From NCBI GenBank assembly GCA_964496575.1, contig CAZCAC010000002.1, forward strand, positions 1 to 64,000: a DNA stretch of 64,000 nucleotides, in the 5' to 3' direction. The notes beneath the pieces are model-generated. The model worked only from the letters and a program-made list of their open reading frames with translations, had not been told where the DNA came from and did no database searches. The stretch is from CAZCAC01 sp964496575. GTDB lineage: Bacteria > Planctomycetota > UBA1135 > GCA-002686595. Made by a program: the position numbers and the translations under genes. Below, piece after piece: positions 51,677-61,500 of the stretch (its first letter is position 1; each line of letters begins with the position of its first letter).

Positions 51677-53884
51677 ATGATGGTTCTGCGTCACCTCGCC
51701 CCCTCACTGCTCCTCGCCTCGAACCTGTTCACTATCCCCGCTTCGGGGCAGGAACCCGCGGATGGCGGGAAGTACCACGCTCAGGTCGAGAGATTCCTGA
51801 GCGACTTCCACGCCGCCGCGGCAGCGGCCGACGCGAGACGCTATCTCGGCTGTTTCCGCGAAGACGCGGTCATCTTCGGCACCGCGCCCGGGGAGCGATA
51901 CGGACTGGCCGAACATGGCTCGAGGATTACCGGCGCGTTCTCCGGGGGGCGCGGGCTCGAGGCGGACCTCCTCGAACGAAACATCGGCGTCTCCGAGGAC
52001 GGCACGACCGCCTGGTTCGACGAGCGGGTGATGCGTCGGGGCGGTCTCGAGCTCCGGGATGCCGGCGTGCTGCGTCGCGGCGACGCGGGCTGGAAGATCG
52101 TACTGCTCGACAAGGTGCTTCCCGTGCCGAACGAGCGGGCGTTCGAGCTGGCGGAGGAGATCCGCAAGGTGGTGACCAGACCCTCCCGGTCGATCCCGGA
52201 GGACTCCGCCGCCGCCGCCGCGTTGCTCGACTACTTTCTCTCCGGCGCCGAGTGCGACCTCGAGCGCCACCTCGGCTACCTGGAGGAGTACGCGATCACT
52301 TTCGGCACCGCGGCGGACGAGCGCTACACCAAGACTGACCACCGAGAGATGCTCGCTCCGTACTTCGCGGCCGGTCACGGGATGACCAGCGAGCTGGTCG
52401 TGCTGAACATCACCGAGAGCGAAGACGGCCGCTTCGCCTGGTTCGACGCGCGGCTCGACAAGAAGCGCCTGTGCGAGCTTCGTGGCTCCGGCCTGCTGCA
52501 CCGCGGAGAAGACGGCTGGAAGATCGTTCTCCACAACCTGGCCTTCCCCGTCCCCAACGAAATGATCGGGCTCACCGCCGCCGAAGGTGGGTTCACCGAG
52601 CCGCTGGAGGTGGCGGCCCTCCGCGAGGACTTCGCGCTGCTGCGCGAGACGCTCGAGGACTGGCATCCGGCGCTCTACGTCTACGAGAGCAAGGAGGACA
52701 TCGATCGCCTCTTCGAGGAGACGCTGGCGCGCCTCACGGAGCCGATGACGGCGCTCGAGTTCGAGACGCTGATCAGCCCGGTGATCGCCCGCGTTCACTG
52801 CGTCCACACCCACGTGCTGCGCACCCACTCGCATCACCACTCTCGGGTTCGCGCTTCGACCTACCTGCCGGTCCATCCGCAGGTGATCGACGGGCGGCTG
52901 TACGTGCGCTACTGCTACGTCGACGAGCCCGCGCTCGCTCCCGGGACGGAGCTGCGGGAGATCAACGATCGACCCGCGCAGGAAGTGATCGAGAGGTTGC
53001 TCGGGGTCATCTCCTCCGACGGCCGGATCCAGAGCCAGAAGATCGCGAGGGTGAACGACGAATTCAGCCTGCTCTACGCCACGCACCTGGGCAGCCCGTC
53101 CAGCTTCGACTTGGTCGTCCGGAGTCGCTACTCGGAAGAAGAGCGAACGCTCTCGCTCCCGGCACTGAGCCCCGACCGGTGGGGCGCCGGAGTGCGGGAG
53201 CGTGGACCGCGGCCCCGGCCGGGCCCCGGGCTGGAGCTGGAGACGGAGATCCTCGCCGGCGAGGACCTCGCCATCCTCACCCACCGCAACTTCCAACCTG
53301 CCGACCCGGCGGCGCTCACGAGCTCGCTCGAGGCGTTCTTCGCGCGCCTCGCCGACGAGGAGATCGGCAACCTGATCGTCGACCTGCGCCTGAACCCCGG
53401 CGGCCGTCCGGAGCAAGGATCGCTGCTGGTGTCCTACCTCGTGAACGAGCCGTACACCTACTTCCAGTTCAATCCCGAGAAAAACTCGCTTCGGGACGCG
53501 ATGGCCCTCCGTTCGTTCACCCAGCCCCGGCCGCCGGCCGAGCATCACTTCGAGGGGCGGATCTTCATGCTGATCGGGGGCCGCAACACCTCGACCGCGG
53601 GGCACGTGATCTCGATCCTGAAGCAGGCGGGGCGCGTGGTCTTCATCGGTCAGGAGTCCGGCGCCACCTGGACCTGCAACGACAACTCGAAGGACCTGGT
53701 CCTGCCGGCCACGGGCATCCAGGTCCACATCGCCCGCACCACCTACCAGGCCGCCGTCAGCGGCTTCCCGCCCGGCATTGGCATCCGGCCCGACCACGAA
53801 GTTCGACCGACGGTGGAAGCGATGCTCGCGGGCCGGGATCTCGAGATGGAGCTCGCGAGGAAGCTGGCTGGCGAGGAGGAGTGA
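51677..53884 (+). CDS. S41-like peptidase with two SnoaL-like domains
   Basis: A 735-residue secreted protein from ATG 51677 (GGAGG 8 nt upstream), with a signal peptide MMVLRHLAPSLLLASNLFTI. Two tandem NTF2/SnoaL-like units follow (about 30-170, YLGCFREDAVIFGTAPGERY; about 175-300, LEEYAITFGTAADERYTKTD). They both end in the same pattern, GWKIVLxxxxxPVPNE, so they are an internal duplication. A tail-specific protease domain is at about 330-720: PDZ-like part, then LIVDLRLNPGGRPEQGSLLV, and IFMLIGGRNTSTAGHVISIL with the candidate nucleophile Ser. The catalytic Lys is not obvious (GQESG at the expected place). The protein may be a protease or a protease-like scaffold. Confidence 0.8.
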   Translation: MMVLRHLAPSLLLASNLFTIPASGQEPADGGKYHAQVERFLSDFHAAAAAADARRYLGCFREDAVIFGTAPGERYGLAEHGSRITGAFSGGRGLEADLLERNIGVSEDGTTAWFDERVMRRGGLELRDAGVLRRGDAGWKIVLLDKVLPVPNERAFELAEEIRKVVTRPSRSIPEDSAAAAALLDYFLSGAECDLERHLGYLEEYAITFGTAADERYTKTDHREMLAPYFAAGHGMTSELVVLNITESEDGRFAWFDARLDKKRLCELRGSGLLHRGEDGWKIVLHNLAFPVPNEMIGLTAAEGGFTEPLEVAALREDFALLRETLEDWHPALYVYESKEDIDRLFEETLARLTEPMTALEFETLISPVIARVHCVHTHVLRTHSHHHSRVRASTYLPVHPQVIDGRLYVRYCYVDEPALAPGTELREINDRPAQEVIERLLGVISSDGRIQSQKIARVNDEFSLLYATHLGSPSSFDLVVRSRYSEEERTLSLPALSPDRWGAGVRERGPRPRPGPGLELETEILAGEDLAILTHRNFQPADPAALTSSLEAFFARLADEEIGNLIVDLRLNPGGRPEQGSLLVSYLVNEPYTYFQFNPEKNSLRDAMALRSFTQPRPPAEHHFEGRIFMLIGGRNTSTAGHVISILKQAGRVVFIGQESGATWTCNDNSKDLVLPATGIQVHIARTTYQAAVSGFPPGIGIRPDHEVRPTVEAMLAGRDLEMELARKLAGEEE

Positions 53885-53892
53885 CCCGGATC

Positions 53893-53918
53893 GCTCTTTC
53901 GCGGGATCACGAAAGGGC
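53893..53918. terminator. Terminator-like hairpin after the S41-like gene
   Basis: Arms GCTCTTTCG (53893-53901) and CGAAAGGGC (53910-53918) pair over 8 of 9 positions with an 8-nt loop, 9 bp after the stop codon. No T-tract follows, so termination strength is uncertain. Confidence 0.5.
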
Positions 53919-54153
53919 TCATGAAAACCGGAACTCCGTGAACTCGGTTCAGATTCAGTACGGTGCCCGTGCTGGATCGGATCAGTGTCGCACAACAACC
54001 CGAATTGCCTGGATGGACGGTTTCGCCGTTGACGGTTACTATCGTCTTGTCCTGCACAGCAGCTGTCCGGACCCCCACGAGACCCGGACTGGCCACGTGG
54101 GCCGGTAGTGACAGGTCCAGTCCGATGCTCGCCTCCTGAAGCAGGTGGATACC

Positions 54154-56292
54154 ATGGCCGCACTCGCTCAGCGATTCTCCGCCCTGTCCGGCTTCTACTG
54201 CCTATCACTGATCCTCGCGCCGATTGCGCACGGGGAAGATCGGGCCGAGATCGGCACCGAAGACTGGGTCGGAATCCGCGTCTCGCACGAAGCCGCCCGA
54301 CATGTCGCCGCTCCCACCGAGGGCGGGTATCGAGCACACAACCCCGGACAGCACTGGTCCACGCGCTTCGACGGCCGCGGCTTCCGAACGGTGCCCGACA
54401 CGGGCGGCTGGGCGTGGGGACTCGAGCTCGAGCACTTCGGCTTCGTCGGGAACGAGGTCGCGGTGACCGAACCACTGCGCGTGACCGCGACCGGCGGGCG
54501 TATCGCCTACGAGTGGAGCGCGAACCTGGAGGAGTGGTACGTCAACGACTCCCGCGGTCTCGAGCACGGCTTCACCGTCCGACAGCGTCCGTCGCGGGGC
54601 GACGAGGGTGCGGAGCAGCAGCTGACTTTCACGCTCGCCGTGCGGGGTTCGTTGCAGCCCCAAGTGGAAGGCGACGGTCGCGACGTGCATTTCCTTCGAG
54701 AGAACGGCGAGTCGGTTCTGACCTACAGCGGATTGACCGTCTTCGATGCCGATGGCCGCTTGCTCGAGGCGAGCTTCGAATCGGTCGATGAAGGGCTTCG
54801 TCTGAGAATCGACGAGAGTTGCGCGCGCTACCCACTCACGGTGGATCCGGTGGCCCAGCAGGCCTACCTGAAGGCCTCCAACACCGATATTGCCGACAGC
54901 TTCGGGGAATCGGTCGCCATCTCCGGCGATACGGTGGTCGTTGGAGCGACCGGGGAAGGCAGCAACGCCACCGGAGTGAACGGCGATCAGCTCGACAACA
55001 GCGCTCAGGGCGCCGGTGCCGCTTACGTGTTCGTCCGGACCGGATCGGCGTGGAGCCAGCAGGCCTACCTCAAGGCCTCCAATACCGATTGGGGGGACTC
55101 GTTCGGTCAAGCGGTGACGGTGTCGGGCGACACGGCCGTCGTCGGGGCCTTTGGTGAGGCGAGCAGTGCGACCGGCATGAACGGCAACAAGGCCGACAAC
55201 AGTGCTGTCTACGCCGGCGCCGCTTACGTGTACGTGCGCAGCGGAACGAGCTGGAGCCAGCAGGCCTACGTCAAGGCCTCCAACACCGACTGGGCAGATC
55301 GTTTCGGCTGGGCGCTGTCGTTGTCGGGAGACACCCTGGTGGTCGGGGCCTTCATGGAGGACAGCAATGCCACGGGCGTGGACGGCAACCAGGCCAGCAA
55401 CTCCGCCGCGGACTCCGGCGCCGCGTACGTGTTCCTGCGCAACGGGACGACCTGGAGCCAGCAGGCCTACCTGAAGGCCTCGAACACCGCCGAGGGCGAT
55501 GAGTTCGGCTGGTCGGTAGCTGTCCACGGCGACGCTGCGCTCGTCGGAGCACGCTCAACCGGTTACAGCGTCGGTTCCGCCTATCTGTTCCTGCGGAGCG
55601 GAACGACCTGGACCCACGACGCTTTCGTCGAGGCGTCCAACTCGGGGATCGGGGACGATTTCGGCTGGTCGGCGGCCCTGTCGGACGACCTGATCGTGAT
55701 CGGAGCGCCGGGGGAGAGCAGCAGCAGCACCGGCGTGAACGGCGACGAGAGTGACAACAGCGCAACGGAGGCTGGCGCCGCCTACGTCTTCGAGCTCGAC
55801 CTCGAACCTCCTGGCTCTCCCTACTGCTTCGGCGATCCCGGCAGCGGCACTCCCTGCCCCTGCAACAACGACAATGACGGGAGCGTGCCCGGCTCGGGTT
55901 GCGACAACGGCGTCTTCGCCTCCGGTGCACAGCTCCTGGGCAGCGGCCAGGCGAGCCTCGCCTCCGACACGCTGGTCCTGACCGCCACCCACGTGCAGCC
56001 GAACACCAGCGGCCTCTTCTTCCAGGCGGACAACGATCTCTCCCCCAGCCTTGTCTGGGGTGATGGACTGCGCTGCGCCGGCGGAAGTCTGAAGCGCATC
56101 CAGGTTCGCTTCTCCGACGCGAGCGGGACCTCCTACACGACGAAGGTCATCTCGACCAAGGTGGGGAACATCACCGCGGGGGTCACCAAGTACTACCAGT
56201 GCTGGTACCGGTCGGACCTCAATCCGCCTTGTGGGCTGGGGGTGAACGACTTCAACGCGTCGAATGGATACGCGGTGACCTGGACGCCGTAA
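54154..56292 (+). CDS. Secreted FG-GAP repeat protein with the shared Cys-rich C-terminal domain
   Basis: A 712-residue protein from ATG 54154 (AGGTGG upstream), with a signal peptide ending near 30 (APIAHG). Residues about 30-230 are a unique beta region. From about 233 to 545 five FG-GAP-like units follow, each QQAYLKASNTD, then FGxxVxxSGDTxVVGA, then AGAAYVFxRxGT. The gene shows 201-bp tandem repeats. FG-GAP units form beta-propellers that often bind calcium or ligands. The last 160 residues are the C-terminal domain found in 28030-29007 and 62186-64000: YCFGDPGSGTPCPC, PGSGCDNG, SGLFFQADNDLSPSLVWGDG, LRCAGGSLKRI, CWYRSDLNPPCGLGVNDFNA. The likely location is outer surface or extracellular. 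Confidence 0.85.
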   Translation: MAALAQRFSALSGFYCLSLILAPIAHGEDRAEIGTEDWVGIRVSHEAARHVAAPTEGGYRAHNPGQHWSTRFDGRGFRTVPDTGGWAWGLELEHFGFVGNEVAVTEPLRVTATGGRIAYEWSANLEEWYVNDSRGLEHGFTVRQRPSRGDEGAEQQLTFTLAVRGSLQPQVEGDGRDVHFLRENGESVLTYSGLTVFDADGRLLEASFESVDEGLRLRIDESCARYPLTVDPVAQQAYLKASNTDIADSFGESVAISGDTVVVGATGEGSNATGVNGDQLDNSAQGAGAAYVFVRTGSAWSQQAYLKASNTDWGDSFGQAVTVSGDTAVVGAFGEASSATGMNGNKADNSAVYAGAAYVYVRSGTSWSQQAYVKASNTDWADRFGWALSLSGDTLVVGAFMEDSNATGVDGNQASNSAADSGAAYVFLRNGTTWSQQAYLKASNTAEGDEFGWSVAVHGDAALVGARSTGYSVGSAYLFLRSGTTWTHDAFVEASNSGIGDDFGWSAALSDDLIVIGAPGESSSSTGVNGDESDNSATEAGAAYVFELDLEPPGSPYCFGDPGSGTPCPCNNDNDGSVPGSGCDNGVFASGAQLLGSGQASLASDTLVLTATHVQPNTSGLFFQADNDLSPSLVWGDGLRCAGGSLKRIQVRFSDASGTSYTTKVISTKVGNITAGVTKYYQCWYRSDLNPPCGLGVNDFNASNGYAVTWTP
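54856..55770 (+). repeat. 201-bp tandem repeats encoding FG-GAP units
   Basis: The unit start CAGCAGGCCTAC occurs at 54856, 55057, 55258 and 55459, giving an exact 201-bp period (67 codons). The next unit starts at 55615 (CACGACGCTTTC), 156 bp later, so the fourth unit is 45 bp (15 codons) shorter. It lacks the ATGxNGNxxxNSA portion present in the others. Confidence 0.9.
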
Positions 56293-56294
56293 TC

Positions 56295-56327
56295 GCCCGC
56301 GACTGAGCCTGACTCAGTCTCACGGGC
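56295..56327. terminator. Bidirectional hairpin between convergent genes
   Basis: The perfect stem GACTGAG (56301-56307) and CTCAGTC (56313-56319) has a 5-nt loop, extended by GCCCG/CGGGC outside with a small bulge. It follows the stop at 56292 and overlaps the last bases near the stop of the minus-strand gene at 56320. Confidence 0.7.
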
Positions 56328-57474
56328 CCGCCGCCTTGACGAGCAGCAGGTCGAAGCCACCCGCACTGCCGACGGTCGTGTGGCCCGTGAACACGCAGCC
56401 TCCGTCCGACGTGGCTCGCACCGTGTAGCCGAAACTCTCGCCGCTGCTCGTCGGATGTACGTCCCGGTACCAGTCGAGGTGCCCGTTCGGGGTCGTCTTG
56501 ACCAGCAGGGCGTTCCTCGCTCCTCCTGCCGGAGGGTCCGAGAACCCCACGAGATAGAATCCGCCGTCGGTGGCCTCGTCGCCGGTCAAGGTGTGGTTGC
56601 TGCCCTCGATGGAGAGCACGCGCTTCCAGTGAGTGCGCCCATCCTCGTTGATCTTGATGATGTACGGATCGTCTCCGGCGGTGGCGAAGCTGGTCGTGTA
56701 ACCCGTCACGAGGAAGCTGCCGTCGGACGTCCCGACGATGGAGTGGCCGACATCGGATTCGGCACCGCCGAAAGTCCGGGACCAATCCTGGTCTCCATTT
56801 GCCTTGGTCTTGATGACGAAGACGTCTCGATCTCCAGCGCCGCTGCTGTACGTCTGGCCCGCCAGCACGTAGCCGCCGTTACCCCCCTCGATCGGGGCGA
56901 CGCCGAAACACCTGTCCCCCTTCGATCCTCCGTATGTCTTCGACCACTGCTCCGTACCCATTCCATCGGTCTTGACCAGGTAGAAGTCATCTTCCCCCGC
57001 CCCGAAGCTCTCCGTCTCTCCCACGAGCACGAAGCCGCCGTCCCGCGTAGGTGCGAGCGCCCAGCAGTAATCATCACCGGGGCCGCCATAGGTCCTGGAC
57101 CACTGCAACTCCCCCGTAGTGTTCGTCTTGATGAGATAGAAGTCGTAACCACCGGCTCCGGAGCTGTTGGTGTAGCCCGAGAGGATGAACCCATCCCTCG
57201 TCTCGTGGACCGCCCAGCCGTTGTCCGAGCCGGTTCCGCCGAAGGTCCTGGTCCACAGGAGGCCGCCAGTCGAATCGGTCTTGACGAGGTAGACGTCTTC
57301 GCCGCCCTGACCGAAGCTCCTCGTGACGCCGACCGCGACGTAGCCTCCGTCATGCGTGGGACGCGCGTACACGCCCCGGTCGAATTTCGGGCCGCCAATG
57401 ACCTCCACGAAGGCCCCATCGGGGTGGGGGAACGGCCCGAGCGCACAGGCTGCGGCGAGTATCAAGAGCTCCAT
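56320..57474 (-). CDS. Secreted propeller-like repeat protein
   Basis: A 384-residue protein from ATG 57474 (AGGAGG 6 nt upstream). A signal peptide MELLILAAACALG is short and may end in a lipobox-like ACALG, but this is unclear. The rest is seven repeats of about 50 residues with the pattern DFYLIKTNTTGELQWSRTYG, then GPGDDYCWALAPTRDGGFVL and VGETESFG. This is typical of uncharacterised beta-propellers with the GxxW+R+xGG motif. It is divergent from the PadR regulator, with a dyad between them, so it is the prime candidate for a target of that regulator. Confidence 0.82.
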   Translation of the reverse strand: MELLILAAACALGPFPHPDGAFVEVIGGPKFDRGVYARPTHDGGYVAVGVTRSFGQGGEDVYLVKTDSTGGLLWTRTFGGTGSDNGWAVHETRDGFILSGYTNSSGAGGYDFYLIKTNTTGELQWSRTYGGPGDDYCWALAPTRDGGFVLVGETESFGAGEDDFYLVKTDGMGTEQWSKTYGGSKGDRCFGVAPIEGGNGGYVLAGQTYSSGAGDRDVFVIKTKANGDQDWSRTFGGAESDVGHSIVGTSDGSFLVTGYTTSFATAGDDPYIIKINEDGRTHWKRVLSIEGSNHTLTGDEATDGGFYLVGFSDPPAGGARNALLVKTTPNGHLDWYRDVHPTSSGESFGYTVRATSDGGCVFTGHTTVGSAGGFDLLLVKAAGP

Positions 57475-57572
57475 GCTGATCCTCCTGTTCGTTGCCGTAC
57501 GTCACGACGCACGGGCCTGGCCCTCGGTGAGGTCCACTTCGCCAAAGGGCAATGATTGGATGAGATAGGTTG

Positions 57573-57591
57573 ATATTACGATTAGTAATAA
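57573..57591. promoter_or_regulatory. Operator-like dyad in the PadR divergent promoter region
   Basis: ATATTAC (57573-57579), 5-nt spacer GATTA, GTAATAA (57585-57591). 6 of 7 positions pair. It is one of very few AT-rich stretches in the window, lies 82 bp upstream of the PadR start and 99 bp upstream of the divergent gene, and resembles PadR-family operators, which are AT-rich dyads. TTGATA at 57570-57575 may be a minus 35 box of the regulator. Confidence 0.6.
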
Positions 57592-57673
57592 TTGCCACCA
57601 GGGAGAAGACGGGGAATCCCCGGGACATGCGGGTAATGAATGGGTAACTCAGGAGCCTCTGACTCCATCGGGA

Positions 57674-58215
57674 ATGAGAAGCAAGGTCCCGACCGTACTC
57701 GAGCTGGTGATCCTGGGTGTCTTCCACAAGAAGACATCGAGCACCGCCTATGCCGTGGCCAAGGAGTTCACGACCTCTCCCTCATCGCACTGGAGTGGCA
57801 GTGCCGGCGCCATCTACCCCATCGTGGAGCGGCTGAGCGAGAGAGGTTACCTAGCAAGGAGAGCAGACCGGATGACCAGCATCGCCAGACCTACGCCCTC
57901 ACGCGCAAGGGGAAGGACGCACTCCGGCGCTGGCTGGCTCCTCAACTTCAGGAGTCCGATGCCGAGATGACCCATGACCTGATCCGGACCAAGGTCATGT
58001 TCCTGTCCTTGCTCTCCAGCGAAGAGAGGATGCGCTTCCTTGCGGATGCGCTCGCGAAGGTCGAAGCACAGGTGCCCGTGCTTCAACGCAGGCTCGAAGC
58101 TCGACGGGAGGCGGGGGACGAGTGGGACGTATTCGCCTACTCCGGCATGCTCCAGATGACCCGGGCGCGCGGCCGATGGCTCGCCGGGATCGAGAAAGAG
58201 CTCCGCTCCGAGTGA
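57674..58215 (+). pseudogene. PadR family transcriptional regulator with a frameshift
   Basis: From ATG 57674 the frame reads MRSKVPTVLELVILGVFHKK, then AYAVAKEF, GSAGAIYPIVERLSERGYLA (the PadR winged helix with its YP and LxxxGxL signature). At about 57855-57885 the coding continues in another frame as DDQHRQTYALTRKGKDALRR and then the helical C-terminal domain to 58215 (LSSEERMRFLADALAKVEAQ). Moving from one frame to the other needs a net loss of one base, or a minus 1 shift. I see no slippery heptamer at the site, so it is a mutation or a sequencing error. Both halves are well conserved, so the lesion is recent or artificial. It probably autoregulates via the dyad at 57573. Confidence 0.8.
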
Positions 58216-58524
58216 CCTTGTCCGCTCCCGACCCATTCAGCCCCTGGTCCGGCCAGAGATCCGGTCCGAAATGCGTCCAGGGTGGATCGAGAAGGACTGC
58301 CGCGAGGGGGAGATGGTTGCGAGCGCGATCAATGCGTTCGACGAGACACTCTGGACTCCCTTTCCTCGTGACGCCGTGAGAACCTGTAGTGCAGTGGTCG
58401 CGAAGCCTGAAAACCCGATTCCCGGCTGGCCTTCGCACACAGGCGCGAGTCGATCCGCGTCGGGGGTGAGCAGGCGAAAACAAACCTGGATCCGTGTTCT
58501 CTCGCTTCCCCCAGGAAGAGCGGC
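58216..58524. other. 309-bp intergenic region
   Basis: It lies between the PadR gene and the kinase gene. I see no gene, hairpin or repeat that I can support. Reading frames here on both strands look like chance frames of GC-rich DNA. No ECF remnant was found. Confidence 0.4.
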
Positions 58525-61500
58525 ATGGCGACGAACAGAGAGGGTGAGCGAGTGGATGACTCGCTGAGGGATGCCCTCGACGAGTTCTACGATCTGTGGC
58601 TCGGCGGGCAGCCGCCGGAGGTGGACGAATTCTGCGAAAGCCACGCCGAGCTCGCTCCCGAACTCCGATTCGAGATCGACAAGTTCCTGTTCACGGCGGT
58701 CGGGATTCCCCCGCCCTCCGGCGCAGAATGCTCGGCCACTACTCTGCCTGCCGGCAATGAAGAAGAGGGAGCCCCCGAGCTCGCCGGATATCGCATCATC
58801 CGCCAGATCGGTCGTGGTGGGATGGGTGTTGTCTTCGAGGCGGAACAGATCCTGTTGCGACGGCGAGTGGCACTCAAGATTCTCTCCTCGCACCTGCTCT
58901 TCTCTCCCGACGCGATCCGGAAGTTCCAGCGCGAAGCAGAAGCCGGCGCGCGGCAACACCATCCCGGAATCGTCACGGTGTACGACGTGGGGGAAGAGGA
59001 CGGGGTCAGCTATATCGCCCAGGAGCTGGTCGAGGAGGGCCGGACCCTGGCCGATCGAATGGAAAGGAGGCTGGTGGACGGTGATCCGGATGACCAGTAC
59101 CTGGATCAAGTCGTCGAGATAATCGCCGAGGTGGCTGACGCGCTTCACCACGCCCACGAGACCGGCGTCATCCACCGCGACATCAAGCCGTCCAACATCC
59201 TCTTGACCACTGAAGGACATCCGAAGATCACCGACTTCGGATTGGCCCGGGTCGAGGATGCACTGGCCCTGTCGCGGACCGGCGAGTTCGCAGGGACGCC
59301 CTTCTACATGTCGCCCGAGCAGGTCAATGGCGACCGGGGGGAGATCGACCATAGAACAGACGTCTATTCCCTGGGTGTGACCCTCTACGAGGCGATCACT
59401 CTCCAGCGCCCTTTCCAGAGCGACTCGACGATCGATCTGTTGAAGAAGATCGTCGACACCGATCCCATCGATCCACGGAGCGTGAACGGTCGAGTTCAGC
59501 GCGACCTCGCCGCCATTTGCCTCAAGGCGATGGAGAAGGAGCCGAGCCATCGCTACGCGACGATGGCCGATTTCGCGGAGGACCTTCGTCGCAACCGGCG
59601 AGCCGAACCGGTCGAGGCCCGACCGGTGACGGCCATCGGGCGGGCACTTCGAAAGGCCCGGCGGAATCGAAAGCTCGTTCTTTCTGGTGCGGCGGGCATT
59701 CTGTTGTTCGTACTCGCAATCTGGTACGTCGCACAGCGACCAGCCGACATTGCAGGACCGCGAATCTGGCGAGTCCCGGAGGACCACTCGACGATCCAGG
59801 ACGCGCTGGCGGCCGCCCGGTACGACGACACGATTCTCGTTGCCCCGGGGGTCTACCAGGAGAACGTCGACTTCCTCGGCAAGTTCGTGCACCTGAAGAG
59901 CCGGGAGGGACCGGAGGTCACCATAATCGACGGAAACGATGAAGGACGCGTGATCACCTTCGGGCGACTCGAGGGACCGGACTCGATCGTGGAGGGGTTC
60001 ACTCTCCGCAACGGCCGTGCGCATGACGGAGCCGGCGTGCTGTGCAGCGCTTCGTCGCCTACGATCCTGCGCTGCGTGATCAAGGACAATGTCGCCGAGA
60101 ACAACGGGGGTGGCATCGGCTGCGAAGACGGGGCCTCCCCCATGATCAGAGACTGTCACTTCACCGGGAACCAGGCTGAAGAGGATGGCGGCGCACTCGC
60201 CTCCGCCGGATCCACACCGACGATCGTCTGTTCACGCCTGAGCGACAACCGGGCAATGGTGGGGGCGGCGGTCAGCTCCAGGGGCTCTGACGTGAAGTTG
60301 TTGGGTTGTCTTCTCGTGGACAACTGGGCCATCAAGTACGGCGGTGCCGCCTTCGTCGCGGACGGGGGGCACTGCACCATCTCTTTCGCCACCATCTACG
60401 GAAACCTGGCGGGAGCGTCGGGGGGAGGCCTCCGTTCTGCAAATGGCCGGGCCACGATCGACAATACGATTCTCTGGATGAACCTGGCCCCGAAAGGAAC
60501 GCAGCTCGACGTGAAGACGGAAGCGGATGTCGGCGTGACCTTTTGCGATATCGAAAACGGCTGGCCCGGTCAGGGGAACCTCGACGCGGATCCGCTTCTC
60601 GTCGATCCAGACTCGGGCGACTACCATCTCACCGACAGCTCACCATGTCGGAAAGCCGGCTCGTCAATACCCGTCGAGGGCCTCGAGATCGATGCTGATG
60701 GGCACCCTCGTTGGCGGCTCCTCCCGGATGGAGGGCGCGAAGTTCCCGACATCGGATTCGACGAATACGTGGCATCTCAGGACACGGCGCGCGAAAGCGT
60801 GGGCCAGGCGGCGAGCTTTGCAAGCCCTCTTTCGCCTTCCGAGAGAGAGGCGCCCCAGGTGCTGCGGGTCCTTGCATCGAAGTCGATTCAGGAGGTGATC
60901 GATTCGGCACGCGACGGAGACGTCATCCTGGTTTCGGCTGGTACCTACCTCGAGATCATCGACTTTCGAGGCAAGGCCATAACGGTCAAGAGCGAATCGG
61001 GGCCGGCCGAGACCGTGCTCGATGGAAACGGCGTAGGCTCCGTCGTCACCTTTCAGAGCGGAGAAACCAGGTCATCGGTTCTGGAGGGGTTCACCATCAC
61101 GGGCGGTGAAGCGACCTTCGGCGCGGGGATCCGCTGCGTACGCTCGTCATCACCCACGATCCGCAACAATGAGATTCGAGAGAATCGTGCGATCCTGAGC
61201 GGTGGCGGAATCGCCTTGATCCGATCCCACCCTCTGATAGAAGGCAATCGCATCCTCGAGAACGAAGCTCGCATGCGCGGAGGTGGCATCTGTTGCGGCG
61301 AAGAGTCGGACCCCGTGATTTCCACGAACACCATCCGAGGAAACACCGCGTTGCATGTGGGAGGAGCAGTATGCTGGTCGGATTCACTTGGACGCTTCGT
61401 AGAGAACGACGTCCGGGCGAACCGGGCCCTGGTAGGGGGAGCGATCTACTGCGCCGAAGAGGCCATGCCGGAATTGCGGGGCAACTTCATCAGTAGCAAC

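Noticed and set aside
54856..55770. Regular repeats considered as a CRISPR array
   Set aside because: The 201-bp units are coding, in frame and lack the short-repeat/spacer layout.
58237..60159. Minus-strand frame of 640 codons
   Set aside because: It is opposite the kinase/beta-helix gene, which has clear catalytic motifs. No motif is present on the minus strand.
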